Of a stretch of DNA of 64,000 nucleotides, positions 1 to 12,980 are shown piece by piece. A program made the translations under genes and the position numbers. How positions within the stretch are numbered: position 1 is the stretch's first letter; each line of letters begins with the position of its first letter. The notes below the pieces were generated by a model. That model saw nothing but the letters and a program-made list of their open reading frames with translations. It was not told the origin of the DNA and did no database searches. This stretch comes from Icerya purchasi (lineage: Eukaryota; Arthropoda; Insecta; Hemiptera; Monophlebidae), in assembly GCA_039619475.1 (NCBI GenBank), contig CM077116.1:457125576-457189575 (forward strand), given 5' to 3'.

Positions 1-19
1 GTAAATAACTCGCTTACGA

Positions 20-327
20 ATTAAAACAAATAAGAAAATATGACAAAAGTAATTTTATAACGTAATACCGCATATCTTAATCGCCATATATGTGTATATT
101 TGTTGCCCAGCAACATTTTATCAATAAATTCCTTACAATCGCATTAAAATGTTGGCAAAAAAATAACAATTAATATTAGATATTATTTTTGAGCGCGTCA
201 TAATGGGATATTAATAAAGCGAATGAAAATTTAATTTTAATAAGTAGTGGTAACTTTTTTTGAATATTAAAAAATTTCGGAAAAGAAAGCGGTAATGATA
301 CAAACATCATTTTTAAGCACTCGTAGG

Positions 328-368
<41 letters not shown>

Positions 369-935
369 TTAGACGAGTACTGTAGGAAAAATACATCATC
401 GCGATGATAAAGTTCGAGACGGGAATGTTTTGAATCGTGTAAATTTTTAATTGATTCTGTTATATCATAATTGTTTAATTATTTCTTATTGTTTTATTTG
501 TCATCGATAAATTAAATTTACAAACGGTTTCTTGTAAAAACAATTAACGTGCATATTTTCAATTATGTAAATAAAATGGCAGCCATGATGCGGTTAATAA
601 TTTAATGTTTTTCCGTGAGAGTGAATAATAATTCGTGTTCTTTTTTTTTTTTTTTTGATAGAGTCCAATGAAATTCGAACTGTCATCTATAGTTTTAACT
701 TGTTAAGAGTTTTTACCGGTTCGTCAAAAAAAACTAAACAACGGTGTTTACGTTGTCCGGCTAGAGAAAAAGTTGAGAAACATACTGGAGTCAAAATTAT
801 TCACTATAAAAAAAATTTTCGGCTATATCTATACCTTTGTAGTAGACTATATCAGTTGACTAATTACTCGGAGGCGCATATTTGTATGTACCCTAAATTG
901 GAGTTACCTGTTGGCGCCCGCCCAAAATTTTGCTA
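20..935 (+). repeat. Dispersed repeat A, copy 1
   Basis: This segment aligns base by base with 42894-44770, starting at the shared run ATTAAAACAAATAAGAAAAT. It shares a (TA)n tract followed by ACATTTAGACGAGT, the block TCAATTATGTAAAT, and AAATTCGAACTGTC near the right end. The two copies differ by scattered substitutions and small indels, so both are old. Copy 2 is interrupted by a LINE fragment that copy 1 lacks. The 95-codon open frame at 655-942 lies inside the repeat, resembles no family I know, and its equivalent in copy 2 is disrupted. I cannot assign a class. It could be a transposon interior or a segmental duplication. Confidence 0.85.
330..365. repeat. (TA)n microsatellite inside repeat A
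   Basis: An uninterrupted TA tract of about 18 units. The same tract sits at the equivalent place in repeat A copy 2 (about 43205-43233), so it was part of the ancestral repeat. Confidence 0.95.
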
Positions 936-3900
936 TTCTTAATTACAGATAGTACACCGACACGCCGACTGGGGTTATAAGCGATATCAGTAAATGGCGT
1001 GTTGCATTAATAACCGAGATTAGTTAATAATATGAATTTCGATTAGCAAGTTTGCCTTATGGGCTGTTGAGTTTGCAAAATTTCACTTGCCAGATGGGGG
1101 ACTTAGCCGTAATTTAAATATAGGACTACGGTAAGTTTATTCTGGGGACGTATTAATACACATACAGAGTAATAGTACGATCGTTTTGAAACACGAATGC
1201 ACGATTGAAAAGTGTTCTAATAAGGCAATTTGAAAATAAAAATACCGAGAATATAAAAAGAGAAGAAAAGAATTAAAAATTTCGCCGCACATTGAACATT
1301 CTATAGGAACTTATTTTTGCTATTTCATTTTTCGGTCGACTAACTTATACATCAACTAAATAAAATTAGCCTAATTAAAATACCTTTAAATTACCATTAA
1401 ATAGTGACAACAATTAATCCCGTCTATATTCCAATTCCGGCAGATGATACGCGCCATATTGGCAGTCATTGCAATTAATCGAATTGGAGTAATTCTTTTT
1501 AGGACGTGGTTCTGAGAAAATTTGATAAGGCACTCGAATTCTAGTTCAAGGTGTCTCCGATTTAAAAGTCTTCTCGACCGAACGGGCAAAAAAAATACAC
1601 CAGCAGTTATTCAATTCTGCTCGATGAATATGCGGCATTTCTGAAACAGAGCCGCGATACCCGATAATGATTCTGCTGTCTCGTTTAATAAGCCGCTCTT
1701 GTATTAAATGTGCTATCTTTTAGCAAACCCTCCAGTTATCAGTGTTGCGCGACTATATATTCCCTCTATTACAATAAACTCTGATGCTGTCCAATTGAAA
1801 TATTAAAAAAAGATGAAATAGATGGGTTTAAAAATATTTATTTATTACTATTTTCATATTTAATGCGCATTGATCGTATCTCGTTTTTTAAATAATACGT
1901 GTAAAAAGTTTTTAAAAAAATTGAAACTATCGAATAGAAAAATAACTTTTCGAATTTAGTGTCTTTACCGAATAAATGTCCCCGTCTTTCGCAAGCCAGG
2001 ATTCATCGAAAACGTCTGCATAAAAAAAATTTAAACTCGGTCAACGAATAATTTTGTTAGTTTGTAGATAATTAACATACTTCTTTTTTTTTTTCTTTTT
2101 TTTTTTTAAATTTTAACATTAGTCGTCAGGATAAAAATATGCATACATACTTATTTTTGTTTTCAAATGTCCTATGATTTTCAGTTTTTTTTGTTAATCA
2201 ACATTTTGCCTTCTTTTTTTTTAAGAGAAAAGTTTTACTACGTCGAGAATTTAAGATAACTAAGAAAAAAATAATCGCAAGCTTCCGTTTATTGTTCGTA
2301 TGTGTAAAGTTAAAAAAAAAAAAAAAGATAAGATGGGCCATTTTTAAATCTTCTACGGAATAAACATTTTATCAGTTTTATATTAACATTAAACCGAATA
2401 TATTCGCAGAGGCTTTATATTATTACGTGTGTCCTCTTTTTTCGAAGAAAAGAATTAGGATGCAATGAAAACAAGTCAAAAAACACCATACTAAATATTA
2501 CACACTTCATTAGTCTTGAAATATTTAAAAATAGTGTAGCTTGCTGGCCAAATGTACTATGTATATTTGTTCAGGCCAAAAAAAAAATTAAATTAAATTC
2601 TAAAAAAATACAATAAATTATAATCTGTATAATAAAACCGGTGTAAATATATTGTATAAAATTCCGCGTTCGACAGTATCTTTCTTTTTCGTCTTCCTAA
2701 ATGATTAGTAGCAAAAAATGGAAGCGAACGCCAAATCGATTATGCGTATTCAGTTAGAAAAAGAAAGGAAAAAAAAAAAAAGGATTAAAAATATACCGCT
2801 TTTTTGTATTTTCCGGGTCGGATGTTTTTAAAAATCGATGATGCTGATTTTGTGGTATGCGCTATGTACGTTGCAAACATGGGGTGGGGTTTCAATTCTT
2901 TCGGGAGTGTAGCTTTGAGCGGTTATTCCATCTGCCACGCCCTAGGCCCTTGGAACATCACTTTTATTCCGAAACTCGCAGTAGGTGCCGTCCAATTAAC
3001 TCGGCTAAATTTTCTTTGTGTGTTCTACATGCTCTTAGAACTCGATCGAAATGATCTCTCCATCTTTTAAAAAGCTACCTTCTACTGCTTTCCTGATTTT
3101 TATCATTGATTTTTGTCGCTGGTTTTTCAACATATTAGAGAAAATGTCTTCTCTCGCCTTCTTTTATCAAAACCGAAATCGTCGGACTGGCATGCGATTC
3201 GGTCTGGATTTGAATTTTACCGTTATGTATCAGCCATACCAGCGTACGTGCGTGTATCTGTGCGCGGATACTCGAGCTATAAAAATGCGTACTAATAATT
3301 GAAAATTAAAGTTTAATTTAAAAGTGAACAAATTGAACCTTTTATCGTATTTTTTTCTTTAAAATGTAGAGATAGACAGGTATCTACGTTAAAAACCGAC
3401 TTGATACCGCCTTAAAACGGAACTTCGCATAAATGATGTTGACGTTATAACTATTAAATGTAAAAATAGAGTGTAGAGTACGAAATCGTAATCAGACGCG
3501 AACTTCTAGGGTCCGAACGGGGACCCATTCTCCTCTTTGTAACAAGAGGCAAATTTTATCTTTGTTTCAGTTTATCGAATGTATTTCGAATTTTAGACGC
3601 GCGAGAATGGGCCGGGAAATAGACCTCTATTTCATGTTGCAATTTATACATTTGTAATTAGACATTACGGAGACACGCGCGATCTCCTTTCCGGACCTGC
3701 TACTAGAACTCTGTAGAAAGCTGCGATTTTTGGCGAAGGCTCAGCAAAAAAAAATTCAAAAGAGGCTGCAGCTATAAAGATTGACGCAGCACAGACACGG
3801 GCATTTTACGATGTCGAGTACAGTTATTTTAAAATAAATTATAACGAAATGAATCTTATAACAAACGCAAATGTCGCCAAAATGACGAAGAAACGTTTTC

Positions 3901-6707
3901 AGGCAGAGTCCGACTTCATCTTAACGATATGGAATAACAAATTTTCTGATTCAATCATTTGAATCCGGATCCATAAGATGGTTCGCAAATTATAAAATTC
4001 ACCTGTGACTTATTTAAAACTCGTAAATGTTTACATTTTCTGTTTAACACTCCTCAATCGATTCAGATAATTGTATATCAAAGAATTATCGAATTAATAA
4101 ATTCATGTTCGAAAGCCGATTAAAAGTAACGCCAAACGGTGATTTGAAAGATCGTAATTGTGGATTCAAATCATTTGAATCTTAGCTGGATTCGAATTCG
4201 GAATGAGTTTTTTAATCGTTATTTTCTCCGCATTCTTCCATACTCTGAACGGTAAGGTTTTAATTCTTTTTTTCTTCTTTTTTTTATTTCCGTTTTTCAC
4301 GATTTCTCTGTTTTATTTTTGTCAGCGGACTATTAACTCTTTTAGGGCACTGTTTTATCCTCTTGATCATTGTGCACAACCTATTTCTCGTTTCCTGCCA
4401 TGTGATTTTACCTCACATCCTTCCTAATCGTGTTTTTGAATAATTTCGTGTCGCAATTTGAGTTCCCAATCGTGTAGGATAACGACATAAAAAAAAAGTA
4501 GCTGACTATCGTTGGTCTCCGCTGATTTATTACGAAAAATCGCACCACCGATATCCGACGAATAATAACTTCCTGTATCCAGCTGTCCAACTTGAATGTT
4601 CCGGTTTTTACAGTTCCCTTCTACGCTTCTTCGTCCTTATTTTTTCTTTCTCGGCGGGGCCTCCTTTAGTAAAAATTTCTTTTTTTTTTCGCACTGTTTC
4701 CTTGTCCGCTCTATTTCGGAGCCTTAATTATTTTTCTCGAGAAGGTTTTTTTTCCTACGCTATAACTTTTTTCCAATTGAAAAAAAAGCAAACAAAAAAA
4801 ACCAAGATACCTTTTAAAAACAGGTATTTTCCTTACAGCTTCGAATACAAAAGTACGGGTTTGTTACGGTTTTTCGTTACTTTTTTGTAAAATTGTATCG
4901 GAATTATTTTGAGCTCATAAAAGTGAATATCATCGCCCTTTGTGCAAGGGGAAGAGTTTTTCTCATAACACTTTTTAGTCAATCTGAATAGAATTTTGCA
5001 GCCAGTAGTTCTCTCCTTTTGGTATGATCCGCCGTTTTTTTCAGCCAGATATAATACCGCTTCTCGCTGGTATACTAAATATTCAAATTCAGATTAGGTT
5101 CGGGACAATGACTTGAATCCGACCGCAAACGCAAGTCTATCAAATTGCGACATGGCGGTAGCCAAACATCAACCTCGGATAGGAAACTGAATTCGAATGC
5201 TATTTTTGAAGAATTTGCCGTATTACAACGAGATAAGGGAGATTACCACGAAGATGAAAAATAAAAAAAAAACAAAAAAAACAATGAAATTATTGAATAA
5301 TTTGGTACGTTTTAAATTTTTTAAATTCTATCAATTTCTTCTTAAATATTTTTCAGGGGAACAGAGTTTTGAGAAAATTCCGCGAAGATTCAAAAAAACG
5401 TTTCGAGCGTGTATATTTTAATTTCCTACGTTTTTGTAATGAAGATGACGTTTTGGTAAATTTAATTTGTACATTTATTTATAAAATAGCCCGTACCTAC
5501 TTCTCCTATTCGTTCGTATAAATATGTGTAATTTGTAACGTTACTCTATAAACTATTATTATTAAGTATGAACTATCATTAAGTACCAAATTTTTTGCCA
5601 TTATTGTTAAAATTAAATTTGAATTTCCTCTTATTCACGTTATTTATTATTTCCGGTTCCGACATCCTACCGACAAAGCAATTTTTTTTGTATTTTTTAT
5701 TTTTTTTTTCGTGGGATATTTTTTTACTTGTCTATAAACGTACGTACGTTAAAAAAAAAACAAACACATAAAAGCACGCTATAGCGAGTTTAAACAAAAA
5801 ACGCTGACTGCTAGTAAGAAAAGAAAAGTGTTCTGAACTTTTATAGAACACAAAACACAAAACAGTTAAAAGTGTATTTTAAAAATCAATAAGTTCATTC
5901 ACTCGGGCGTGAATCGAAGTAATTAATCAAGACAACCAGACGATCGGTAATGAATTTTTCCTTCAAAACCCAAGTAAAGGCACACGTTAATAGTATTGAT
6001 AAAGAATATTCTTCTTTTTTTTTCCCCCAAAAGAAATAGTTCGAAACCGTTTAAGGATCCGAATATCGGAGGTTCGGTAACTTATTAAAATACACGCTGC
6101 TGGAAATAAGCGTCACAAAATGAAAGTTTTTCAAATGAACAGCTGAAAGAAATCCTAAATTTTGGCCGCAATAAAACTGATTAAACTCCCGGCGAGTTTA
6201 TTAACAATAATCCTCAATAATTCGAAATTAATCGTAGTTAATGCTCCATATATAATACATAAAATCACACATAAGCTCTCGTATGAGTTTAAAAAACTAT
6301 ATATATCCCAAAAAATAACAAACGATTTTTGATATTTAAATATTTCCACAGAAAATCATTTTGAAACAGCGACGTTTGAATATCGGAAATCTCGATTTTT
6401 GAAAAAATATCAAAAAAAGAACAATATGGATCGCCCGATATGGTCACACTTTAAACGAACTACTTTAAAATGAGGAATAGTGATTGCGCAATGTTATCCG
6501 ATTGCGACATAGCACCATCATCAGTGTGTGTAATTGATTACGGCCATTTCAAAACGGAGAAAAACATTATACATACGGTAGAATATTTTTTCACGGCGAG
6601 TTTCGCCCAAAAACGTACACATTCGCCGGATAATTAGAAAATCAAAAAAAGTTAACTTGAAAACCACAATATATTATATTCCCTTCCGTGGGCTTATTTG
6701 AAGGGGG
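936..6707. other. No gene recognised; AT-rich spacer
   Basis: The stretch holds many poly(A)/poly(T) runs and only short open frames (60-88 codons) on both strands. The cluster of overlapping frames at 2804-3302 matches no domain I recognise, and the overlap in different frames argues against coding. 3480-3740 is a little richer in GC and includes a short palindrome around 3512-3528 (GGGTCC...GGGACCC). No tRNA, transposase motif or long inverted repeat was seen. Confidence 0.6.
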
Positions 6708-8119
6708 GATCCTGCTTTAGGAGACCTAAAAAAGGCTCATTTTTGAGGAATTTTTTTGGAAGAGAAAAAAAGCAACTAAGCGAACTTTGGGGGTATATTT
6801 TATTCTTTTTTGTTCTGTGTGAACCAAAAAAAAAGTTAAAATAATTGAGAAATTATGACTTTTTCAGGCTTGAAAAAAAAAGTGTTTTTTTAATAAAAAA
6901 AAGTTATTTTATGTTATGCAAAAGATCTCTAAAAATACTTTTTCAACAACAACAATGTTGTTGGTTCACATAGAAGAGAATTCAATAGTGAAGAGAATAA
7001 ATTTTTGTTTAGTTATTTACTTTTTTTTACTATCGCTCCCGCCAATTCGGAAAAATCGAAAAAATGAAAAGTCGACAAAACGACTTTTAAAGTTTTCACA
7101 ATAAGAGAAAATATAATGATCGGCGCTAATCCAGCTATTCCTATGTGGAGTAGTCGTTCTGCTTTCTCAAATAGCTCATTCTGACGAATTTGTTTCAGTC
7201 TACAAGCCGTACGAGCCGCATCAGGTGACTGGCGCCTATTTTCTCTTTCGAGCTGTTGCGCGTCGACGCTATCAACGAACATTTTGCATTGCTGGCCAAT
7301 ATTGAAATGCAGTAACTGCATTTCAATATTCAAAATCGATGAATATTCTTTATTAAACATGTCTGCAGTCAAGTAGGCGGCTATTTCAACGACTTTTTGG
7401 CCGGAATGCAAGTGCTTCGGATTGCGGCACTAGACTATCGAGTTGAACGACTCGTTTGAATTTTGCGTATGACCGCCTAAATACCTCGAGTTAAAAGGTT
7501 TGTCATCTGATAGTTCTTCATAAATCGGGCGAACGTGCTTCTCAATTTTTTTCGTCAATCAAAAAGATCGTAATTGATTGGTGCATTCAGCTTTGCGCCA
7601 TTCACACCAACTATCGATTCCGGTTGGAAAATTTTCGTGTCGAGGGAATTTGTCTGTAAAGCAATAGAGTGATCTCTGGCGTTGCTATCACAGTTTTTTT
7701 CATTTCTTGGACAGAATAAATATTTCTTCTAATTTCCAAACCATAATAAGTTGTTAACATTTTTACGATATCTTCCGTTAGCCGTTTCTTACCACCGAGT
7801 TTCTCCCGACTGTTATCACGAAGTAGAAGATAGAAGGGCGAAGAGAGCATCTCAGCCTGGCCGATAAAAGCTCAAAGTAGAAACACACGCAGAGATAACT
7901 ATTCTAATGGAGTAGAGGAGGCAAGGTTGGAAAGAGCGCCCGAGCCTGTTTGAATGCGCTACACCGGCTTGACGCTCCTTTTCGTTCAGCTTTGTATCTC
8001 CAAAGGTACTTCGAATTGACATTTGTAACTTTGTTAATATATACGCTTGGATAGTTTATCTATTGATTTAGGAAATAAAAAAAAAAAATCGTTTTTTTTT
8101 GGTTTTCTAAAGCAGGATC
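6708..8119 (-). mobile_element. Mutator-like (MULE) DNA transposon, decayed, 1.4 kb
   Basis: The ends are inverted copies of each other. The left end reads GATCCTGCTTTAGGAGACC, and the right end read on the minus strand starts GATCCTGCTTTAGAAAACC and continues into an A-run. Between them on the minus strand lies a broken transposase whose motifs fit the insect Mutator-like family. I could not find a convincing 8-10 bp target-site duplication outside the ends, so the exact borders may be a few bases off or the duplication has decayed. The inverted ends and the transposase support each other. Confidence 0.75.
7013..7850 (-). pseudogene. Mutator-like transposase pseudogene
   Basis: Read on the minus strand, three frames together give a recognisable transposase C-terminal half. 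The first block (from 7850) contains RLTEDIVKMLTTYYGLEIRR. A shifted frame gives SLYCFTDKFPRHENF and SWCEWRKAE. Another shift gives RPIYEELSDD, GGHTQNSNESFNS and then KVVEIAAYL...FNKEYSSIL and IGQQCKMFVDS. These blocks resemble, in order, the transposase annotated in insects as 'Mutator-like transposase domain', where the NESFN motif is normally followed by a Trp. Here that codon is TAG (7430-7432). With at least two frameshifts (near 7680 and 7570) the gene is dead. The tail after RLLHIGIAG departs from the family. No N-terminal part was found. Confidence 0.85.
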
Positions 8120-11100
8120 AATTAGCCGAAGAAAATATCAAAGTTTAACGGCTGTTGCTTTCGTAACTATTACGAATATCAGGTGGGAAAAAAAAAAGTT
8201 TAACCAAATTCTACGATCGTCTTCATCGTCAAGCGTGCGAAAATCAAAAGGGGCGTGATCGACGATGCTCGCTGAATATTATCAATATCCGTCCTTAGGG
8301 CTAGTTTAGGGCATAATTTGTGAGTAAACGACACTTGCGAGGCGGCGAAAAATGGTCGCGGGTCTCTGTGAACGTCGTGTTAATTATGTAAGTCAACTCA
8401 GCCACTCCTTCTTTGAGCGTCGGGGGGGGGGTCCGCCGGAATACGAATAGTCTTTGAGCAACGATTTTAATATTTCCCGCGCGTTCATTCTACTGATTTT
8501 TTTTTTAAATCTTCGTCGGGCCGAGTAACAGGAACTGAGCAAATAGCTGAATAATAATAATTCGACGACATTTTCGTAGCCTTTTTTTAGAACAACGCCG
8601 TGCTTGAGGATCCTGTTAGAATTAAGCAGCGACGTTGGAGCATTCGTTTCTTCCGATTTCGGTATTCGTCGTTTATTACTTTTTAATTTTTCAGCGTCGA
8701 ATTTTAAGAGTGCCGTGTCGTAAATTTTGCATAGTACGGAGAAAAAAGTAAATTTTTACAGTTGTAAATCTAATTTTTTTACTATAGGTTTCTCGAAATT
8801 TCACTAAATTTAAGTCATGACAATGTCGGAATTTAGCGATACTGCTTAATTTCGAACACGAATTACTATGTCGGTAATTTTTATATTAGCTTACGATTTG
8901 AAAATGTGCTTCGAAATGTTTCGTCTTGATACATACTGAAGTAGATTAAATCAATCGCGCTCGGTTTGTGCTGTCAATTTTAATCCGACAGATTGTTGCC
9001 TCTTTTCTGTTTTTTTTTATTTTTTTTCATATTCTATTTAAATTCTCTAGTCATAAGTAACTTTTTAGAAAACAAAAACTGCTTTCAGCGCATTTAATCA
9101 ATCGACAGAATATAATATCAAACGCCTGTTTTCCGCGTCAATTCCAAATTCGATGTATAGTTTTACATATTTAAATTTCTACGCGGTGTTCCTTACGAAA
9201 AAAAGGAAACGTCAAAATTTAACCGCTAAAGATTACAAAACGTAAAAAAAAAAAAAAATTTTCAAAATTATTCCATTTATAATTTCAGAATTTTACTACC
9301 GGTGCTACTCTCTTAACATTAACTTTTCGCAGTCAGTATTAAATTATATCTTTTTTTTTTTTTTTTTTTTTTTGGGCTCGTCAACCAAGGACCTTTACCC
9401 AGAAACAAAAGGTAAGGAAAGAGTATTAAATTATAATTTCAAGCTTGTTTTCATTCAACTGTTCGGCATTTGTAATTCATACTTAAATTATGAGTTTCGG
9501 CTAATTTCGGTGATTTTACGCGAGAGTTTTATTTATTTTGATTTTTTCTTACGCGATAACTTTTTATTAAATAACGAATTCGATTTTTGATTTTTTCAAT
9601 AAACGGTCTGAACAGAGTGATTAATAAGAACTTGTTGCGCTCAAACTAGGAGTGTATATGCTCGATATCATCATTCGAAAAAAAAAAACAAAAAAACATT
9701 CAGTTTACAGCAGTTTGGCCACTTTCTCGAATTAAAATGGCAATTTTTGAGGACAGTAGAAAAATAATTTCCATACTCTGGCTAATTTATAATCGATCGG
9801 CTTCTCATTGGTGTTTGTTTGTTAATACAAAAGAGGAAGATGAGATGGTGACGGTCGTTTAAAATAATTCAGCCGAAAAATCAAGTACATACAATTAAAC
9901 AAAATTTAATTATAAGCTACAAATTACGTATGGGACTAATTTGCAAAGTTGTCAAATAACACCATGAATTATGGCGGGAAATGCTATGCTGGCGCGTTGA
10001 GTGTAAAATCTCGTCAAATAATAGAGCAAAAAGACTGGCGTAAATTCGTGTGTCAGAAAAAAAGTGTTTGTATCGCTAATATTCTCGCAACAAAAACGGA
10101 AAACTTCGAACAGTTCCGAAGGAAAATGTACTGCCTCATGCCGTGCTACAATAATGTAGGTTTGAACTCGATGACCGCTAATATTGTCACGAGGTTTCCT
10201 GGGCGTAATTCGGCGATGAGAGACGGCGCACTATTCTGTATAATGTTAAATAGTAAGTTTTCCATAGAATAAGTTCCTGCCACATTAAACGAATAGTGAA
10301 GACCCAAACAAAACCACTTAGCGCACAATGTTCACTGTGGTTTCAGTTTTATTTAATTGTTTAACAATGGAGTGCAACCCGGAATAGACATAATGATGAA
10401 AGAAGAATACTACGTATATGTTTACATCGATAAATGAATAAAAAGGTAAAAATAACTGTATGAGCGCGTTCGATTAAAGCATTACACAGCAGAAGCGATG
10501 CTTAGCCGATTGCTTCGCGCCTAGTTTTACATATTTTTCATCACTTTAGAAAATGTCAGCCGAGCAGTAAAATTCCCATTAAAAAACCAAGGCTACACAT
10601 ACGTGTTTCAGCAGGTTTCGTCATCATTTACCGCTTGATAGGAAAACAATTTAGAGATAAGAAATTGCGCCGTTCATCTTTTACCGGATGACAGAAATAG
10701 AGGTTAATAAAACGGTAAAAGATCCGTGAATCATGGTCAGGTAATTCTTCATATTCGGCCAATTCGTAAAGAACAAGCATTTAGTCTTTTGCGGTCGGTG
10801 CACTCTTTTCTCAACTTCACAGATTACTATCGCGATGTTTTCAAGAGCGGTTTGCGACGAATTACGATTAGAAAGATATTTTTGGTCGAAACCTTAACCA
10901 AATTTTGACACGATGATACATGAATCGATTCTAGCAAACAGGCTTTTGCGCTAGTTTCGATTACCTTTTTTGTAACGGAGGCCCGAATTACTACTACCGC
11001 AAATTTTAACGAGGAATTTTTTTATTCTATTTTTACCGGAAATGACAAAGCAAATGAATGCGGCACAACATTTATGGCGATTAAGATGCGGTTGAGCAGT

Positions 11101-11992
11101 TTTGCGGGAAAAAAATAACTTACAGGGACAAAAACGTGTGTATATTCCGTACGGAGGAAAGAGAACACGCTATCAAGTTTTCGATGTTCGTTGCCCGATA
11201 GACGAAATGTTTGTCTCTCGAATGTCGGTTTCATCAGCATTTGAAAACAATCGTTCTTGAATTTAGACGTACTACTTTTAGTGCGGTAAATTATTTTTTT
11301 ATTTTTTTTGCTTTTCGTTATTTACTTTCTCGACGGCGCAAATTAATAGACCGGATTATAACGGCGCGAAAGATGGAGGAGAAGTGTCCGAGATATATCA
11401 ACATTAGCGGCTCTCGTTCAATTTAAAAAAAAAAAAAAAACGCAAATTTGCAAAACGTAATAAAAAAAAAGCATATGTGCGGGACTCAGAGCGGGTAAAC
11501 ATCGGGTCTATATTATGCAAAAAAGATTGGTATCTGTCGAGCGATATACTAATCTCACTCGGACAAATCTAATCGATTCCTATATTGTAAAACGAAAAAA
11601 TAATTGTTTTTTTTTTTTTTTTTTCCCGAGCAAGCTACAACTAATAATATTATGAGGCATTTGCCATAAATACAACTCTGTGTACATCGTTAAATGATGT
11701 ATTACCAAATAATATAGATAAACGTCTTGTTTTGTATTCGAAACAAATGCAGCTTTTATGCCTTTCGACAAGAGCTGCAAATTATGCCTACTCTTTTCTC
11801 ATAAGGGAATCGCGTCTGTTTTCGCTGGTCACCACTACCCGCTCTCGATTTCGGGTTAGGCAAAAGCTAGGCTTTCAGAAATGAGTATTCTAAATAAGGC
11901 GACTTCAAAAGAATATGCATTTTGTGACTATATCTTATTCAAAAGAGAAAAACTTTCCTACTGTTTTAAGTAAATGAGAAAAAACCTTCCAA
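8120..11992. other. No gene recognised
   Basis: AT-rich spacer with poly(T) at about 9351-9373, a G9 run at 8423-8431 and a poly(A) at 11425-11440. The longest open frame is 9949-10272 (+, 107 codons, many Cys and Asn). It matches nothing I know, has no conserved motif, and is crossed by a 60-codon antisense frame, so I do not call it a gene. Nothing else stood out. Confidence 0.6.
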
Positions 11993-12076
11993 ATAAAGTA
12001 ACTATTTATAATTATTATCATCATGATCATTTCCATCTCCTGTTCAGCAGGTCGGCGCGGCATCTCGTTTTACTAC

Positions 12077-12627
12077 AGCTGCTTCAGCCTGGCCTTTTGT
12101 ATTCCCTGCAAAAGTGAATTTATTCCACGTATGTATTCCATCCGTCTCCTTCCTCGTGGTCTTTTTCCTTGAATTCTTCCTTGTATCGTAGTCGTGAAAA
12201 GATCTTCTTCTCGTACTCCAAAGTATTTCCTTTTTTGCTTCTTCTTCGGTGATATTTATTAGCCGTTTGGCTTACTAGTTTTGCATTTATTCCTATACTA
12301 ATACATTTGTTACTTTTTCCTTCCATGATATTCTGTACATTCTTCTGTAGCACCACAACTCGAAGGCATTGATTTTCTTTTTGTTAGCCTCCGATATAGT
12401 CCAGGTTTCCGGAGCGTATCGCATTATTGACCATAGGAAGCAGTGAAGAATTCTCATATTTTTAATTGTACATATGTTCAATTTTCTACCATTAAGCAGT
12501 TCTAAATTATTAAATGCAGTTCAGCCACAGCCTATCCTTCTTCTTATTTCTTCATCATCTTTCCCATTTTCTGTAATTAAGCTCCCCAGGTAGATGTACT
12601 TGGTCACTTGTTTTATTTTATCTCCCC

Positions 12628-12667
<40 letters not shown>

Positions 12668-12767
12668 AGTTCCACTGGAGATCTGTTTAATGTTTTTGCT
12701 ACTCTCATAACTTTTGTCTTTTTAACGTTTATTTTCATTCCTAATTTCGTGCCTTCTACTGATATTA
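12077..12767 (-). pseudogene. Non-LTR retrotransposon reverse transcriptase, C-terminal remnant
   Basis: Minus-strand translation in shifting frames gives, from N to C: LGMKINVKKTKVMRV, then across a (TA)n expansion GDKIKQVTKYIYLGSLI and GKDDEEIRRRIG, then MRYAPETWTISEANKKK, INAFELWCYRRMYRISW and finally QGRIQGKRPRGRRRMEYI, followed by a stop near 12077. This is the end of the protein usually annotated in insects as endonuclease-reverse transcriptase. The ETWT and WCYRRM blocks and the basic GKR-RGRRR block are typical of its region after the catalytic domain. The catalytic YADD region itself is missing. In-frame stops and frameshifts make it a pseudogene. Exact clade (RTE, CR1-like or Proto2) cannot be settled by eye. 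Confidence 0.9.
12632..12662. repeat. (TA)n microsatellite within the LINE remnant
   Basis: A TA tract interrupts the LINE coding remnant between two well-conserved blocks. It expanded after the element had died, or replaced a TA-rich stretch of the coding sequence. Confidence 0.95.
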
Positions 12768-12780
12768 TATATAATTATAT

Positions 12781-12921
12781 AAGAGATAAATTGACTAGAA
12801 AACATTAATATATTAAAAACTATAACAGCAACGTGTTTCGCAAACAATATAGTATAAGCATGGTGAATGTTGGGGTGTTATAATTTTTAATATATTAATG
12901 TTTTCTAGTCAATTGGTTGCT
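12781..12921 (-). repeat. Foldback unit A: 37-bp inverted repeat around a GAAAC core
   Basis: Arms at 12790-12826 and 12877-12912 are inverted copies with a single mismatch. They enclose about 50 bp containing, on the minus strand, GCGAAACACGTTGC (12828-12841). Imperfect direct repeats (11 of 13 bases) lie just outside at 12768-12780 and 12922-12934 and may be its own duplication. The structure parallels units B (18211-18363) and C (32165-32628), although the arm sequences differ, so the three would be different families of one element type. Confidence 0.8.
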
Positions 12922-12980
12922 CATATAATTACATTAATTTGAAAACGTGTTTACGAACACTTTATAAAGTAACTATTTAT

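Larger units (their letters stand above)
11993..12980 (-). mobile_element. Composite retroelement insertion with 17-bp target-site duplication
   Basis: The 17-bp string ATAAAGTAACTATTTAT occurs exactly at 11993-12009 and again at 12964-12980. Everything between the two copies is foreign: a LINE reverse-transcriptase C-terminus and 3' end (12010-12767, minus strand), then a 37-bp inverted repeat unit (12781-12921), then about 40 bp of unknown origin. The LINE 3' end abuts the left duplication directly, as expected for target-primed insertion, so the duplication probably belongs to the LINE event. How the foldback unit came to lie at its 5' side is open (see findings). Confidence 0.8.

Noticed and set aside
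3509..3530. GGGTCC...GGGACCC palindrome as a regulatory site
   Set aside because: Single short palindrome with no second copy or neighbouring gene.
9949..10272. 107-codon open frame as a host gene
   Set aside because: No recognised motif, antisense frame across it, composition like surroundings. Kept only as a note.
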